Source: Lachnospiraceae bacterium UBA3850 (lineage in GTDB: Bacteria > Bacillota > Clostridia > Lachnospirales > Lachnospiraceae). From it: 62,447 nt of DNA. The translations under genes and the position numbers were made by a program. Under the pieces are notes generated by a model. The model saw nothing but the letters and a program-made list of their open reading frames with translations, did not search any database and had not been told where the DNA came from. The stretch is from assembly GCA_002392655.1 (NCBI GenBank), contig DGHK01000059.1, positions 1-62,447 of the forward strand, written 5' to 3'. Positions within the stretch are counted from its first letter, which is position 1; every line of letters starts with the position of its first letter. Of this stretch, positions 17,357 to 26,210 are shown one piece after another.

Positions 17357-18721
17357 ATGATTACACTTGATGAAGTTTTAGAGACAAATGAGATGGTTCA
17401 GCGAATGAATTTTGATGTCAGAACCATCACGATGGGTATATCTCTTCTGGACTGCGTTGGAGTTGATGTAGAGGATACCTGTAATAAGATATATGAGAAG
17501 ATTACCACGAAAGCAAAGGATCTGGTTAAGGTTGGTGAGGAGATAACTTCCATGTACGGAATTCCTATTGTAAATAAGAGGGTTTCAGTTACTCCTATAG
17601 CCTTGGTTGGTGGATCTGTCTGCAAGACAGAGGATGATTTTGTAGAGATTGCCAAGACTCTGGATAAGGCTGCACATAATGTTGGAATCAATTTCCTCGG
17701 TGGTTATTCTGCATTGGTTTCTAAGGGTATGACCCCTGCGGATGAACTTCTTATCAATTCAATTCCGAAGGCTCTTGCTTCAACAGATCTGGTTTGTTCT
17801 TCAGTTAACTGTGGCTCTACTAAGACAGGAATTGATATGGATGCTGTTCGTCTTATCGGTCAGAAGATAAAGGAGACAGCTGAACTTACAAAGGATAAGG
17901 ACAGCTTCGGAACTGCAAAATTTGTAGTGTTCTGTAATGCTCCTGATGATAATCCTTTCATGGCCGGTGCATTTCACGGAGTTACAGAGGCTGATACTAT
18001 TATAAATGTCGGAGTATCAGGACCGGGCGTAGTTAAGACAGCTCTTGAGCAGGTCAGAGGAGAAAGCTTTGAGATTCTCTGTGAGACTATCAAGAAGACA
18101 GCATTTAAGATTACGAGAGTTGGACAGCTTGTTGCAAGAGAGGCTTCTGAGAGGCTTGGTGTTCCATTTGGTATAGTTGATCTGTCTCTTGCACCTACAC
18201 CTGCTGTTGGTGATTCTGTTGCAGATATTCTTTGCGAAATGGGACTTGAATATGCTGGAGCTCCTGGTACTACAGCTGCACTGGCTCTTCTTAATGATCA
18301 GGTTAAAAAGGGTGGAATTATGGCTTCTTCATATGTCGGAGGTCTGTCAGGTGCATTTATCCCTGTTTCAGAGGATCAAGGTATGATTAATGCGGTTGAA
18401 AAGGGTGCGCTCACTCTTGAGAAGCTTGAGGCGATGACCTGCGTATGTTCAGTAGGTCTTGATATGATAGCGATTCCTGGAGATACTTCAGCTGCAACTA
18501 TTTCAGGAATAATAGCCGACGAAATGGCAATCGGTATGATCAACCAGAAAACAACAGCTGTCAGGATAATGCCTATCATCGGAAAGGATATAGGAGACAG
18601 AGCAGTATTCGGAGGTCTTCTTGGTGAGGCACCGGTTATGCCTGTAAATAACAGTAACTGCGAAGGCTTTATCGGTAGAACGGGTCGTATACCTGCTCCG
18701 ATTCATTCTTTTAAGAATTAG
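17357..18721 (+). CDS. PFL family protein (UPF0210/DUF711)
   Basis: 454 aa, full length. Family features include the N-terminal [29 protein letters not shown] (interrupted by family variation), [33 protein letters not shown], and the glycine/alanine-rich C-terminal block ending [14 protein letters not shown]. The fold is related to pyruvate formate-lyase-like barrels, but no glycyl-radical loop is visible and no activity is established. It partners the upstream ACT protein. Its ATG is preceded by GGATAG and the 30-bp A-rich stretch after the structured element. rng follows after 11 bases. Confidence 0.88.
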   Translation: MITLDEVLETNEMVQRMNFDVRTITMGISLLDCVGVDVEDTCNKIYEKITTKAKDLVKVGEEITSMYGIPIVNKRVSVTPIALVGGSVCKTEDDFVEIAKTLDKAAHNVGINFLGGYSALVSKGMTPADELLINSIPKALASTDLVCSSVNCGSTKTGIDMDAVRLIGQKIKETAELTKDKDSFGTAKFVVFCNAPDDNPFMAGAFHGVTEADTIINVGVSGPGVVKTALEQVRGESFEILCETIKKTAFKITRVGQLVAREASERLGVPFGIVDLSLAPTPAVGDSVADILCEMGLEYAGAPGTTAALALLNDQVKKGGIMASSYVGGLSGAFIPVSEDQGMINAVEKGALTLEKLEAMTCVCSVGLDMIAIPGDTSAATISGIIADEMAIGMINQKTTAVRIMPIIGKDIGDRAVFGGLLGEAPVMPVNNSNCEGFIGRTGRIPAPIHSFKN

Positions 18722-18732
18722 AAAATACGAGT

Positions 18733-19902
18733 ATGGAAGCCAGATATATAATCACAAGTTACAATTCAAAAAAACTCTTTTTCCTGCTTGAGGATAATAT
18801 GCTTGTTAGAGTAGGCTTTCTTGATGATGGCAGTCTGCTGGGAGGTATATATACTGCAAAGGTTGTGAATATAGTAAAGTCTATAAATGCTGCATTTGTG
18901 GATATAGGTACGGGTGATTATCTGTATTATCCACTTGATGATAATGCAGGAAAGCACATATATCTGAAACATGGTAATACTGAGAAGGTATGTGAAGGTG
19001 ACGAGATTCTTGTCCAGGTTTCTATGGATCCGATTAAATCCAAGAAGGGCGTAGTGAGTTCGGACATAACCCTGAAGGGAGATTATCTCATACTAAATAG
19101 AAGTAATGAAATAGGTATATCTAAAAAAATAACTGATGAAGAACTTAGAAAGAAGCTTATCGGTGAACTGGGTTGCATAAAGCAGAAGGATATGCTCGGA
19201 GCGATCATAAGAACTGCGGCTGAGTCAGCTGAGCCTGGAATGGTTTCAGAAGAAGCAAAAAATCTTACTGATCTTTATGATAGCATTATAAAGAAAGCCT
19301 CTACATCAGTTTGTAAGAAATGTATATATGCACCTAATCGGAACTATATCTCGGATATAAAGGATATAATACTTAAAAATAAATATGAAAGCTTCAGTGT
19401 ATATACTGATCTTGAGGATGTCTACGCTGAGCTTTCGGAGAAGATAGAAAAGAGATATCTGTACTTTTATAATGATAATATGCTTAGTCTGGATAAGCTT
19501 TACAGCCTTGAGGATAAGCTGAAAAAAGGATTTAATAAATATCTGTATCTAAAATCGGGAGGTACGATCGTTGTTGAACCTACTGAGGCAATGACTGTGA
19601 TTGATGTAAATACAGGCAAGGCTATAAAGGGTAAAAATGTACAGAGTACATTTCTTAAGATTAATAAAGAAGCGGCAACAGAGATAGCCAGAGTTATAAG
19701 ACTCAGGAATCTGTCCGGAATAATAATAATAGATTTCATTAGCATGACTGATATTGAAAAAGTAAATGAGCTCATAAACCATCTGAGATCGCAGCTTGGC
19801 AGGGATGAGACTATGGTAAAGTATGTAGATATCACATCGCTCGGCCTTGTGGAGCTTACGAGGAAGAAGGTTTCTAAGCCACTTACTATTAACATGTTTT
19901 GA
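18733..19902 (+). CDS. rng: Ribonuclease G/E family protein (short form)
   Basis: 389 aa. Residues about 35-115 form an S1-like RNA-binding domain (LLGGIYTAKVVNIVKSINAAFVDIG). The catalytic DNase I-like subdomain has the metal-binding DVN (VIDVNTGKAIKG) and a second aspartate in IIIIDFISMTD. The protein ends soon after (GLVELTRKKVSKPLTINMF) and lacks the Zn-link and scaffold region of E. coli RNase E. It matures rRNA 5' ends and decays mRNA. In Firmicutes rng usually abuts rplU; here three envelope genes intervene, the first only 11 bases downstream. Confidence 0.9.
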   Translation: MEARYIITSYNSKKLFFLLEDNMLVRVGFLDDGSLLGGIYTAKVVNIVKSINAAFVDIGTGDYLYYPLDDNAGKHIYLKHGNTEKVCEGDEILVQVSMDPIKSKKGVVSSDITLKGDYLILNRSNEIGISKKITDEELRKKLIGELGCIKQKDMLGAIIRTAAESAEPGMVSEEAKNLTDLYDSIIKKASTSVCKKCIYAPNRNYISDIKDIILKNKYESFSVYTDLEDVYAELSEKIEKRYLYFYNDNMLSLDKLYSLEDKLKKGFNKYLYLKSGGTIVVEPTEAMTVIDVNTGKAIKGKNVQSTFLKINKEAATEIARVIRLRNLSGIIIIDFISMTDIEKVNELINHLRSQLGRDETMVKYVDITSLGLVELTRKKVSKPLTINMF

Positions 19903-19913
19903 AAGGAGCATAA

Positions 19914-21872
19914 ATGAAAAAAAATAGAATAATCTCTGATTTTATGGCTCTGCTCATGGTGATCGCATCAATTGGTATCATTAAAGCAGACGTGAAGGCG
20001 GCCTCTATCGATGTAAGCTATGCAAAGCTACTTCAGGAATCGCTTTATTTCTTTGATGCCAATATGTGTGGACAGAAGGTTTCGGAGAGATCTGCATTTT
20101 CATGGAGAGGTAACTGTCATGCCGGAGATAAAAGTGTATCAATAAATGGTAAAACAGTTGATGTAAGCGGTGGTTTTCATGACGCAGGTGATCATCTGAA
20201 GGCGGGACTTCCACAGGCATATTCAGCGACGATGCTTGGTGTAGCCTATATGGAGTATAAGAGTTCTTTTGAGGATGCTGCTTCTGTTGAGCATCTGAAG
20301 ACCATAACGAATCATTTTGCTGAATATTTTGAGAATTGTACTGTTTTAAAAGGTGACGGATCTGTTGATTTCTTCGTATATCAGGTTTCTGATGGTGATG
20401 AGGATCATAAAAAATGGAGTTCGCCTGAGTCTCAGAATGATGTGAGACACGTTTATTACACTTCAGATTCAAATCCGGCAACGGACGAGGTGAGTGAAGC
20501 AGCTGCTGCACTTACTTTGCAATATATAAACTTCGGCGATTCAAAGGCTCTTGACTATGCTAAAAAGCTTTTCAATTATGCTTATAGTCACAGTGCATCT
20601 TGTGCAACAGAGGGGCTTTGGGACAGCAGTACTGGAAATTATCTCTATAAGTCAGAGTCATGGGGTGATGACTATGCTCTTGCAGCAGCTCTTTTATACA
20701 AGGCGACAAGTGAGTCATGGTATAAAACTGAGTTTGATAATGTTAAAGCCGGAAATGGCAGCTACAGTAATAGTGGCTATAACATATGGTCATGGTTTTC
20801 CTGGGACAACGTAAGTGCTCTTGCAGAGTATTATGGCTCAGGAGATGCATCGTCTCTTAAGAATTGCGCTGATAATATGTATAATGGAATGGATAAAAAC
20901 GGCGGTTATGGCTGTCTGCTTCAGTGGGGAAGTGCCAGATATAATTGTAACACGCAGTTTATGGGCCTTTTTTATGACAAGGTCACCGGTAAATCCGAAT
21001 ATGCAAGCTGGGCAACCGGACAGATGCGATATCTCCTCGGAGAAAATAATCAGAATCAGTGTTATGTGGTTGGTTATAATTCATATAGCGCTAAATATCC
21101 GCATCATCGTGCTGCGTCTGCTTCATCAGATGCAGGACAGTATTCCGATAATAGGCATGTACTTTTGGGGGCTCTTGTAGGGGGACCAAAGGATTCATAT
21201 GGTTCATATACTGATAGTCAGACAGATTATCAATGTAACGAGGTTGCTCTTGATTATAACAGCGGACTGGTTCTTGCAAGTGCCGCTCTTTACTCTGTAC
21301 ATAAGAATGATGGAACATCCAAAGCTCTTATGTCTGAAAGTGATCTGAATGCTGCCGGCGCTGAGATGAGATTTACTTATAATACTACAGGCGGAAGATC
21401 AGATGGTAATAAGGGGGCATCAGGCGGAGCTGATACTGGAAAGCCTTCTAATGAATGGATAGGCGGGAAATGGTATGATGCATCAGGTAATAATACATAC
21501 AAATATACTGCATCATGGAAATCGAATGTATCCGGCTGGTGGTATGAGGATACATCTGGCTGGTATCCGAAATTCTGTTGGCAGAAGATAGATCATGTAT
21601 GGTACTATTTTGACATAGATGGCTATATGGCTAGTAATGAGTATAGAGAAGGATGCTGGCTCGGGGCTGACGGAGCCTGGAAATATGCAGCAATAGGTAG
21701 CTGGCGAAGCTCGTCCGGTGGATGGTGGTTTGGTGATACTTCTGGATGGTATGCCTATAGTCAGTGGTTAAAGATAGATGGTTATTGGTACTATTTTGAT
21801 GGAAGTGGATATATGGTCACAAATACATATATCGACGGTTACTGGATAGGATCAGATGGCGTGTGTTATTAA
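19914..21872 (+). CDS. Secreted GH9 endoglucanase with C-terminal wall-binding repeats
   Basis: 652 aa. A Sec signal peptide covers about residues 1-30 (KKNRIISDFMALLMVIASIG to VKA-A). The GH9 catalytic domain (about 33-475) has the nucleophile motif HDAGD near 89-93 (GGFHDAGDHLKAG), FGDSKALDYAKK and the acid-catalyst motif NEVALDYNSGL with Glu near 443. A Gly/Ser-rich linker leads to two aromatic repeat units (about 515-652: SGWWYEDTSGWYPKFCWQKI and GGWWFGDTSGWYAYSQWLKI) like choline/glucan-binding repeats. There is no dockerin. It should hydrolyse cellulose or mixed-linkage beta-glucan at the cell surface. The start has an ideal AAAGGAG site. It is probably cotranscribed with rng and overlaps nothing at its own 3' end once the next start is corrected. 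Confidence 0.92.
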   Translation: MKKNRIISDFMALLMVIASIGIIKADVKAASIDVSYAKLLQESLYFFDANMCGQKVSERSAFSWRGNCHAGDKSVSINGKTVDVSGGFHDAGDHLKAGLPQAYSATMLGVAYMEYKSSFEDAASVEHLKTITNHFAEYFENCTVLKGDGSVDFFVYQVSDGDEDHKKWSSPESQNDVRHVYYTSDSNPATDEVSEAAAALTLQYINFGDSKALDYAKKLFNYAYSHSASCATEGLWDSSTGNYLYKSESWGDDYALAAALLYKATSESWYKTEFDNVKAGNGSYSNSGYNIWSWFSWDNVSALAEYYGSGDASSLKNCADNMYNGMDKNGGYGCLLQWGSARYNCNTQFMGLFYDKVTGKSEYASWATGQMRYLLGENNQNQCYVVGYNSYSAKYPHHRAASASSDAGQYSDNRHVLLGALVGGPKDSYGSYTDSQTDYQCNEVALDYNSGLVLASAALYSVHKNDGTSKALMSESDLNAAGAEMRFTYNTTGGRSDGNKGASGGADTGKPSNEWIGGKWYDASGNNTYKYTASWKSNVSGWWYEDTSGWYPKFCWQKIDHVWYYFDIDGYMASNEYREGCWLGADGAWKYAAIGSWRSSSGGWWFGDTSGWYAYSQWLKIDGYWYYFDGSGYMVTNTYIDGYWIGSDGVCY

Positions 21873-21883
21873 AGGAGGGGGAA

Positions 21884-23686
21884 ATGAAATATTGTGTATC
21901 ATGTGGGTCGCAGTTAAGTGATGCCAGTAATTTTTGTAAGGTATGCGGTGCCAAACAACCTGATATATCGGGGTTTGTTAATCAGGGACAGAATCCACAG
22001 ATGATGAATCCGCAGATGATGAATCAAGGACAAAATCCGCAGATGATGAATCCTCAGATGCAGGGGGTAAGTCAGGACGATATACCTACACAGGCATTTT
22101 ATCAGGATCAGATAACTCCGCAGCAGCTAGGCGGATCAGGTTTTGTTGATAAGAATGAAAAAGAGAAAAAATCCATGTCGGGCGTTGCTATAGGTCTTAT
22201 TATTACGGCGGTAGTGCTCCTTCTGATGGTAGGAACATTTCTCATACTTGTACTTACGGGTGTTATAAAATTCGGTAATGATGATAAGGATAATGATGAT
22301 GATGTGGACGTTGCCAAAGCTACGGAAACTGAAGCTGAGACGACTGAGGATAAGGATGGAGCTAATGCGGTATCTGTCGATGAGAATTCATTTGATGCGA
22401 TGAATGCTTCACTTACGAATAAGCAGAGTATGAGTGTAGGTTTTGTTTCTTCTGATGTTTCTGAATATCCTACAGTTAAGCTCTATTATACAGTAGAGGA
22501 TTCGATGGGGGAGACACTGCTCCTTACCAGTCCAAATGCAGCTGTCCGCGAGACTCTGTCTAATGGTCAGCAGGTAGAAAGAGTGGTTTCATCAATTGAG
22601 ATTCTTGATGGTAATCAGGGAGTATCCTTTAATATCTGTGCTGATAAATCAGGAAGTATGGAAAGTGATATGGATACAATGAAGAGGGCCATGACTGATT
22701 TTGTTGATGCTATGGATACAGCGTCAGGTGATCAGGCTGAGCTTATATCATTTGATTCATATATCATGTATATGTGTACATATACACAGGATAAGAGCCT
22801 TCTGCAGAATGGTATCAATAACATGGTTGCCGATGGCGGAACAGCTTTCTACGATGCGTTATATGAAAGCGTTATGAATGCCAGTACACAGGAAGGTGCC
22901 AGATGTGTAGTTGCTTTTACAGATGGTGACGATAACGAAAGTACTCGTTCATATACAGAAGTTATTGATTATGCAAACAGTATGAATGTTCCTATCTTTA
23001 TCATAGGAACAACATCCTATGGCGGAGTTTATGAAAATATAGCTAATCAGACCGGCGGATGGTTCTGGTCAATTAACTCTGTAAGTGATATGTCTCAGGT
23101 CCTTTCCGAGATATATAAGATGGAAAAGGATATGTACTGTGTATCCTATGAAACTGACTCCTCGATAGATCAGTATTCTCAGAGAAGTGTAGAGTGTATC
23201 ATAAGTGATGCTACATATGGATCATACACAGATTCTACATTTACTCCTATTAAGCCTATCGAGGTTGCTGCACATACATCCAGATATGAGGTTGTTAAGG
23301 CCGATGTTTCATGGACGGAAGCTAATCAGGCTTGTATGCAGAAGGGAGGTCATCTGGTTACTATCACTTCTCAGGCAGAAATGGATGAAGTAAGTGCATT
23401 ATGTGATGCTGAAGGAATTAAATATGTATGGATGGGTGGATATACCTCTGTATATGGAAGTTCTTCCTTTGGACATTGGGTAACAGGTGAGAACTTTGAC
23501 AGTTATACTGCCTGGTATGATGGAGAGCCATCAAGACAGGACAGAGATCAGGTTGAAGAGATGTATCTCATGCTATGGAAAATAAATGATGAATGGAGCT
23601 GGAACGACCAGCGTGAAAATGTATTCGATACCGGTCTTAAGTATTTTGAAGGAAATGTCGGGTACGTTATCGAATATGAAGACTGA
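21884..23686 (+). CDS. Zinc-ribbon / TM / VWA / C-type-lectin membrane protein
   Basis: 600 aa. The start is the ATG at 21884, seven bases after AAAGGAGG; upstream in-frame codons overlap the GH9 gene. Residues 1-25 are a zinc ribbon (Cys4, Cys7, Cys18, Cys21). Residues 33-62 repeat QNPQMMN. A TM segment covers about 100-127, followed by an acidic, threonine-rich stalk. The VWA domain (about 250-430) has a complete MIDAS: DKSGSM near 253, GGTAFYDAL, and FTDGDDN. The C-terminal C-type-lectin-like domain (about 460-600) shows VSWTEANQACMQKGGHLVTI and WSWNDQRE, without the usual closing cysteines. The layout places VWA and lectin outside, so I infer an adhesion or glycan-binding role. It lies between GH9 and GH3 genes. 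Confidence 0.85.
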   Translation: MKYCVSCGSQLSDASNFCKVCGAKQPDISGFVNQGQNPQMMNPQMMNQGQNPQMMNPQMQGVSQDDIPTQAFYQDQITPQQLGGSGFVDKNEKEKKSMSGVAIGLIITAVVLLLMVGTFLILVLTGVIKFGNDDKDNDDDVDVAKATETEAETTEDKDGANAVSVDENSFDAMNASLTNKQSMSVGFVSSDVSEYPTVKLYYTVEDSMGETLLLTSPNAAVRETLSNGQQVERVVSSIEILDGNQGVSFNICADKSGSMESDMDTMKRAMTDFVDAMDTASGDQAELISFDSYIMYMCTYTQDKSLLQNGINNMVADGGTAFYDALYESVMNASTQEGARCVVAFTDGDDNESTRSYTEVIDYANSMNVPIFIIGTTSYGGVYENIANQTGGWFWSINSVSDMSQVLSEIYKMEKDMYCVSYETDSSIDQYSQRSVECIISDATYGSYTDSTFTPIKPIEVAAHTSRYEVVKADVSWTEANQACMQKGGHLVTITSQAEMDEVSALCDAEGIKYVWMGGYTSVYGSSSFGHWVTGENFDSYTAWYDGEPSRQDRDQVEEMYLMLWKINDEWSWNDQRENVFDTGLKYFEGNVGYVIEYED

Positions 23687-23701
23687 TAATGAGGATATAA
23701 A

Positions 23702-25039
23702 ATGAGTAGAGATTCAAACAAAAGAGCTATTTCATTTCTGAAGGGTATGATCATATTTCTTGTGGGAATAGTTGTTGGACTGCTTCTATTGACACTGGTA
23801 CTGAATATCAGTGATAAGAAGGATCCTACATCTGAACATGAGATAAACGGTGATGTAGTCAGCAGTAAAACTGAAGCTACGACAGAAATGATCACAACTG
23901 AAGCGGCTACGGCTGAACAGCAACCTGAACAACAACCACCTGCTCAGGCCACACCTGCAGAGCCTGTAGATGAGACTGAAAAACCTAAAAACAATGCTGC
24001 CGGTCCTGAAGTGGAAGCAATGATCTCCAAGATGGATCTTCACCAAAAGGTCTGCCAGTTATTTGTGGTCACACCTGAATCACTGACAGGTTTTTCACAG
24101 GTTACTGAATTCGGCGATACATCAAAATCAAGCTTTGATGCTTACCCTGTTGGAGGACTTGCTTATTTCTCTCAGAATATTGAATCTGAGGAGCAGACTA
24201 AAACGATGCTTGCTAATACCCAGAGCTATGCAAAGGAAAAAACAGGTCTTCCTGTAATACTTTGTGTTGACGAAGAGGGTGGCGGGGTAGCCAGATGTGC
24301 TGATAAGCTCAGTAGTGTACCGAAACTTAATCCTATGTTCACATATAAGGATCAGGGTACTCAGGTGGCGTACGATAATGCAAAAACCATTGCTACATAT
24401 CTAAAAGGACTTGGATTTAATCTGGACTGTGCTCCTGTAGCTGATACCTGGTCCAATGCTTCAAATACAGTCATTGGTAAAAGAGCGTATAGTGATAATT
24501 TTTCTCAGACGGCTGAGCTTGTCGGCTCTGCAGTTAAGGGCTATGAAGAAAATGGAATGAAGAGCACGCTCAAGCATTTTCCGGGACACGGTGATACAGC
24601 CACTGATTCACATACATCTACAGCTACTACCTCCAAAACTCTTGATCAGCTGAGCAAGGAGGAGTATCTGGCATTCCAAAGTGGAATAAGCTCCGGTTGT
24701 GATGTTGTAATGGTTGGTCATATAACTGTTACCTCGGTTTCAAATGAACCCGCATCGGTTTCAAAGGATATAGTTACCGGCGAGCTCAGGAATAAGCTCG
24801 GATTTGACGGTGTTGTAATAACTGACGCCCTTAATATGGGTGCAGTTTCAAATAATTACTCCAGTGGAGAGTTAGCAGTAAAATGTATACAGGCTGGAGA
24901 CGACATGCTTCTTATGCCTTCTGATTTCAAGGCTGCTGTTGCAGCAGTTGAAGATGCAGTAAAGAATGGAACGATATCAGAGGACAGGATTGATGAAAGT
25001 TTGAGAAGAATACTTACTCTCAAGCTTGAAATGCAGTAA
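23702..25039 (+). CDS. nagZ: Membrane-anchored GH3 beta-N-acetylhexosaminidase (NagZ-like)
   Basis: 445 aa. An uncleaved N-terminal anchor (about residues 15-38) is followed by a low-complexity Thr/Glu/Gln/Pro linker (about 50-98). The GH3 barrel begins at VEAMISKMDLHQKVCQLFVV. Diagnostic NagZ motifs are VDEEGGGVARC and KHFPGHGDTATDSHTS (from Lys290), whose Asp-x-His pair supplies the general acid, then VITDALNMGAV with the nucleophile Asp. It should release N-acetylglucosamine from muropeptides or chitooligosaccharides outside the membrane. It lies 15 bases after the VWA/lectin gene. A broader beta-hexosaminidase activity is possible. Confidence 0.88.
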   Translation: MSRDSNKRAISFLKGMIIFLVGIVVGLLLLTLVLNISDKKDPTSEHEINGDVVSSKTEATTEMITTEAATAEQQPEQQPPAQATPAEPVDETEKPKNNAAGPEVEAMISKMDLHQKVCQLFVVTPESLTGFSQVTEFGDTSKSSFDAYPVGGLAYFSQNIESEEQTKTMLANTQSYAKEKTGLPVILCVDEEGGGVARCADKLSSVPKLNPMFTYKDQGTQVAYDNAKTIATYLKGLGFNLDCAPVADTWSNASNTVIGKRAYSDNFSQTAELVGSAVKGYEENGMKSTLKHFPGHGDTATDSHTSTATTSKTLDQLSKEEYLAFQSGISSGCDVVMVGHITVTSVSNEPASVSKDIVTGELRNKLGFDGVVITDALNMGAVSNNYSSGELAVKCIQAGDDMLLMPSDFKAAVAAVEDAVKNGTISEDRIDESLRRILTLKLEMQ

Positions 25040-25047
25040 AATAACAT

Positions 25048-25076
25048 TTGACATACATTTTCATAAGTGTTAATAT
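25048..25076 (+). promoter_or_regulatory. Promoter for rplU operon
   Basis: TTGACA (25048-25053), 17 bases, then TAATAT (25071-25076). It begins 8 bases after the GH3 stop and restores an independent start for the ribosomal genes downstream of the inserted envelope genes. Confidence 0.65.
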
Positions 25077-25079
25077 GTC

Positions 25080-25160
25080 AAAGTATGCCGCACAACCAGG
25101 TTGTAAGTGTATCCACCGGATACCACCGACGTTGGCGAGATTTATAAGTTAGGAGGAAGA
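25080..25160 (+). promoter_or_regulatory. L21 leader (ribosomal protein autoregulatory 5' UTR)
   Basis: Two tight hairpins, ACAAC (25092-25096) with GTTGT (25100-25104) and GTATCC (25109-25114) with GGATAC (25118-25123), are followed by ACCACCGACGTTGGCGA and the Shine-Dalgarno AGGAGG. Position and the CCGCACAACC / CACCG...GGCGA segments match the Firmicute L21 leader, in which the ribosomal protein is thought to bind its own mRNA. Assignment is from memory of the motif, not a covariance search. Confidence 0.65.
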
Positions 25161-25164
25161 ACTT

Positions 25165-25473
25165 ATGTACGCTGTTATTGCAACAGGTGGAAAGCAGTAC
25201 AAGGTAGCAGAGGGTGACATCATCAGAGTTGAGAAGTTAGATGCTGAGGATGGAGCTACAGTGACATTTGATACTGTTATCGCTATTAACAATGACAAGG
25301 ATGTTCTTGTAGGCGATAAGGTTTCAGGTTCAAATGTAAAGGCTACAGTACTTAAGACTGCTAAGGCTAAGAAGGTTACTGTTTACAAGTATAAGCCTAA
25401 AAAAGGTTTCCACAAGAAGAATGGACACAGACAGCCTTTCACAGAAGTAAAGATTGAAGCTATCAATGCTTAA
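25165..25473 (+). CDS. rplU: 50S ribosomal protein L21
   Basis: 102 aa. It starts [20 protein letters not shown] and ends with the L21 signature [26 protein letters not shown]. It is a 23S rRNA-binding protein of the large subunit. It heads the conserved rplU-prp-rpmA group, preceded by its leader and a good AGGAGGAAG site. Confidence 0.97.
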   Translation: MYAVIATGGKQYKVAEGDIIRVEKLDAEDGATVTFDTVIAINNDKDVLVGDKVSGSNVKATVLKTAKAKKVTVYKYKPKKGFHKKNGHRQPFTEVKIEAINA

Positions 25474-25498
25474 TTTGTATAGTATCGAAAGGTAGATT

Positions 25499-25831
25499 AT
25501 GATAAGAGCAGTTTTTTATTCAAAGAATGAAACTTATTTCGGATTCAAGATATCCGGACATGCAGAGTATGGATGCTGCGGCAAGGATGTTATCTGCGCA
25601 GGAGTATCTGCTCTGGTTATCAATACAGTTAATTCCATTGAGGAATTTACTGAGGATAGTGTGGTTACTGAAGAATGTGAAGATGGTCTTGTAAGATTCA
25701 AGATAATCGGAAATGTTAGTCAGGAAAGTAAACTGCTTCTTAAGACTCTTCGACTTGGACTTTGTTCAATATATGAAGAGTATGGTGATAAGTATATTCA
25801 GATATTTTTTAGGGAGGTAAGTCATGTTTAA
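25499..25831 (+). CDS. prp: Ribosomal-processing cysteine protease Prp
   Basis: 110 aa. The catalytic histidine is in GHAEYG (His21) and the cysteine in [12 protein letters not shown] (Cys33), the arrangement of the Prp/YsxB family. In Staphylococcus and relatives Prp removes an N-terminal extension from L27 before ribosome assembly. The adjacent rpmA here has such an extension. The gene overlaps rpmA by 8 bases, consistent with coupled production of enzyme and substrate. Confidence 0.92.
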   Translation: MIRAVFYSKNETYFGFKISGHAEYGCCGKDVICAGVSALVINTVNSIEEFTEDSVVTEECEDGLVRFKIIGNVSQESKLLLKTLRLGLCSIYEEYGDKYIQIFFREVSHV

Positions 25832-26108
25832 GATGAATTTACAGCTCTTCGCTCATAAGAAGGGAATGGGTTCTACAAAGAATGGTAGAGATTCAGCTTC
25901 TAAGAGACTTGGAGCAAAACGTGCAGACGGTCAGTTCGTTAAGGCCGGAAACGTTTTATATACACAGCGTGGAACAAAGATCCATCCAGGACTTAATGTT
26001 GGACGTGGCGGAGATGATACTCTGTTCGCATTAACAGATGGAGTTGTTAGATACGAGAGACTTGGTAGAGACAGAAAGCAGGTTTCTATCTACCCTGTAG
26101 CTGAGTAA
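25824..26108 (+). CDS. rpmA: 50S ribosomal protein L27 (with Prp-cleavable N-terminus)
   Basis: 94 aa. The N-terminus [16 protein letters not shown] carries the extension seen in Firmicutes (MLKLNLQFFA-SKKG in Staphylococcus). By analogy Prp should cut after Ala10, exposing [14 protein letters not shown], the arm that reaches the peptidyl-transferase centre. The core [18 protein letters not shown] is normal. The AGGGAGGT site about 7 bases upstream fixes this ATG; starting later would remove the site. Confidence 0.96.
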   Translation: MFKMNLQLFAHKKGMGSTKNGRDSASKRLGAKRADGQFVKAGNVLYTQRGTKIHPGLNVGRGGDDTLFALTDGVVRYERLGRDRKQVSIYPVAE

Positions 26109-26122
26109 GTATCGGTTTTTAT

Positions 26123-26160
26123 GGAGCTTTGTGGATTATTCCACCAAGCTCCTTTGTTTT
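26123..26160 (+). terminator. Rho-independent terminator after rpmA
   Basis: GGAGCTTTGTGG (26123-26134) pairs with CCACCAAGCTCC (26141-26152) around one T-C mismatch and an ATTATT loop, followed by TTTGTTTT. It separates L21/L27 from obgE. Confidence 0.82.
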
Positions 26161-26210
26161 ATTCCTGGGTTTAAAAGGTCCGGGAATCATTTATGATTAG
26201 GAGTCATACT

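Noticed and set aside
20005..20511. 168-aa minus-strand ORF opposite the GH9 gene
   Set aside because: His/Gln-rich shadow of the GH9 catalytic domain, with no start signal and no domain.
19914..21872. Cellulosomal dockerin on the GH9 enzyme
   Set aside because: The C-terminus has aromatic wall-binding repeats and no paired calcium-binding dockerin loops.
26193..26210. Upstream in-frame start for obgE (MIRSHT-)
   Set aside because: It would contain the AGGAG ribosome site within the coding sequence. The second ATG gives the standard Obg N-terminus.
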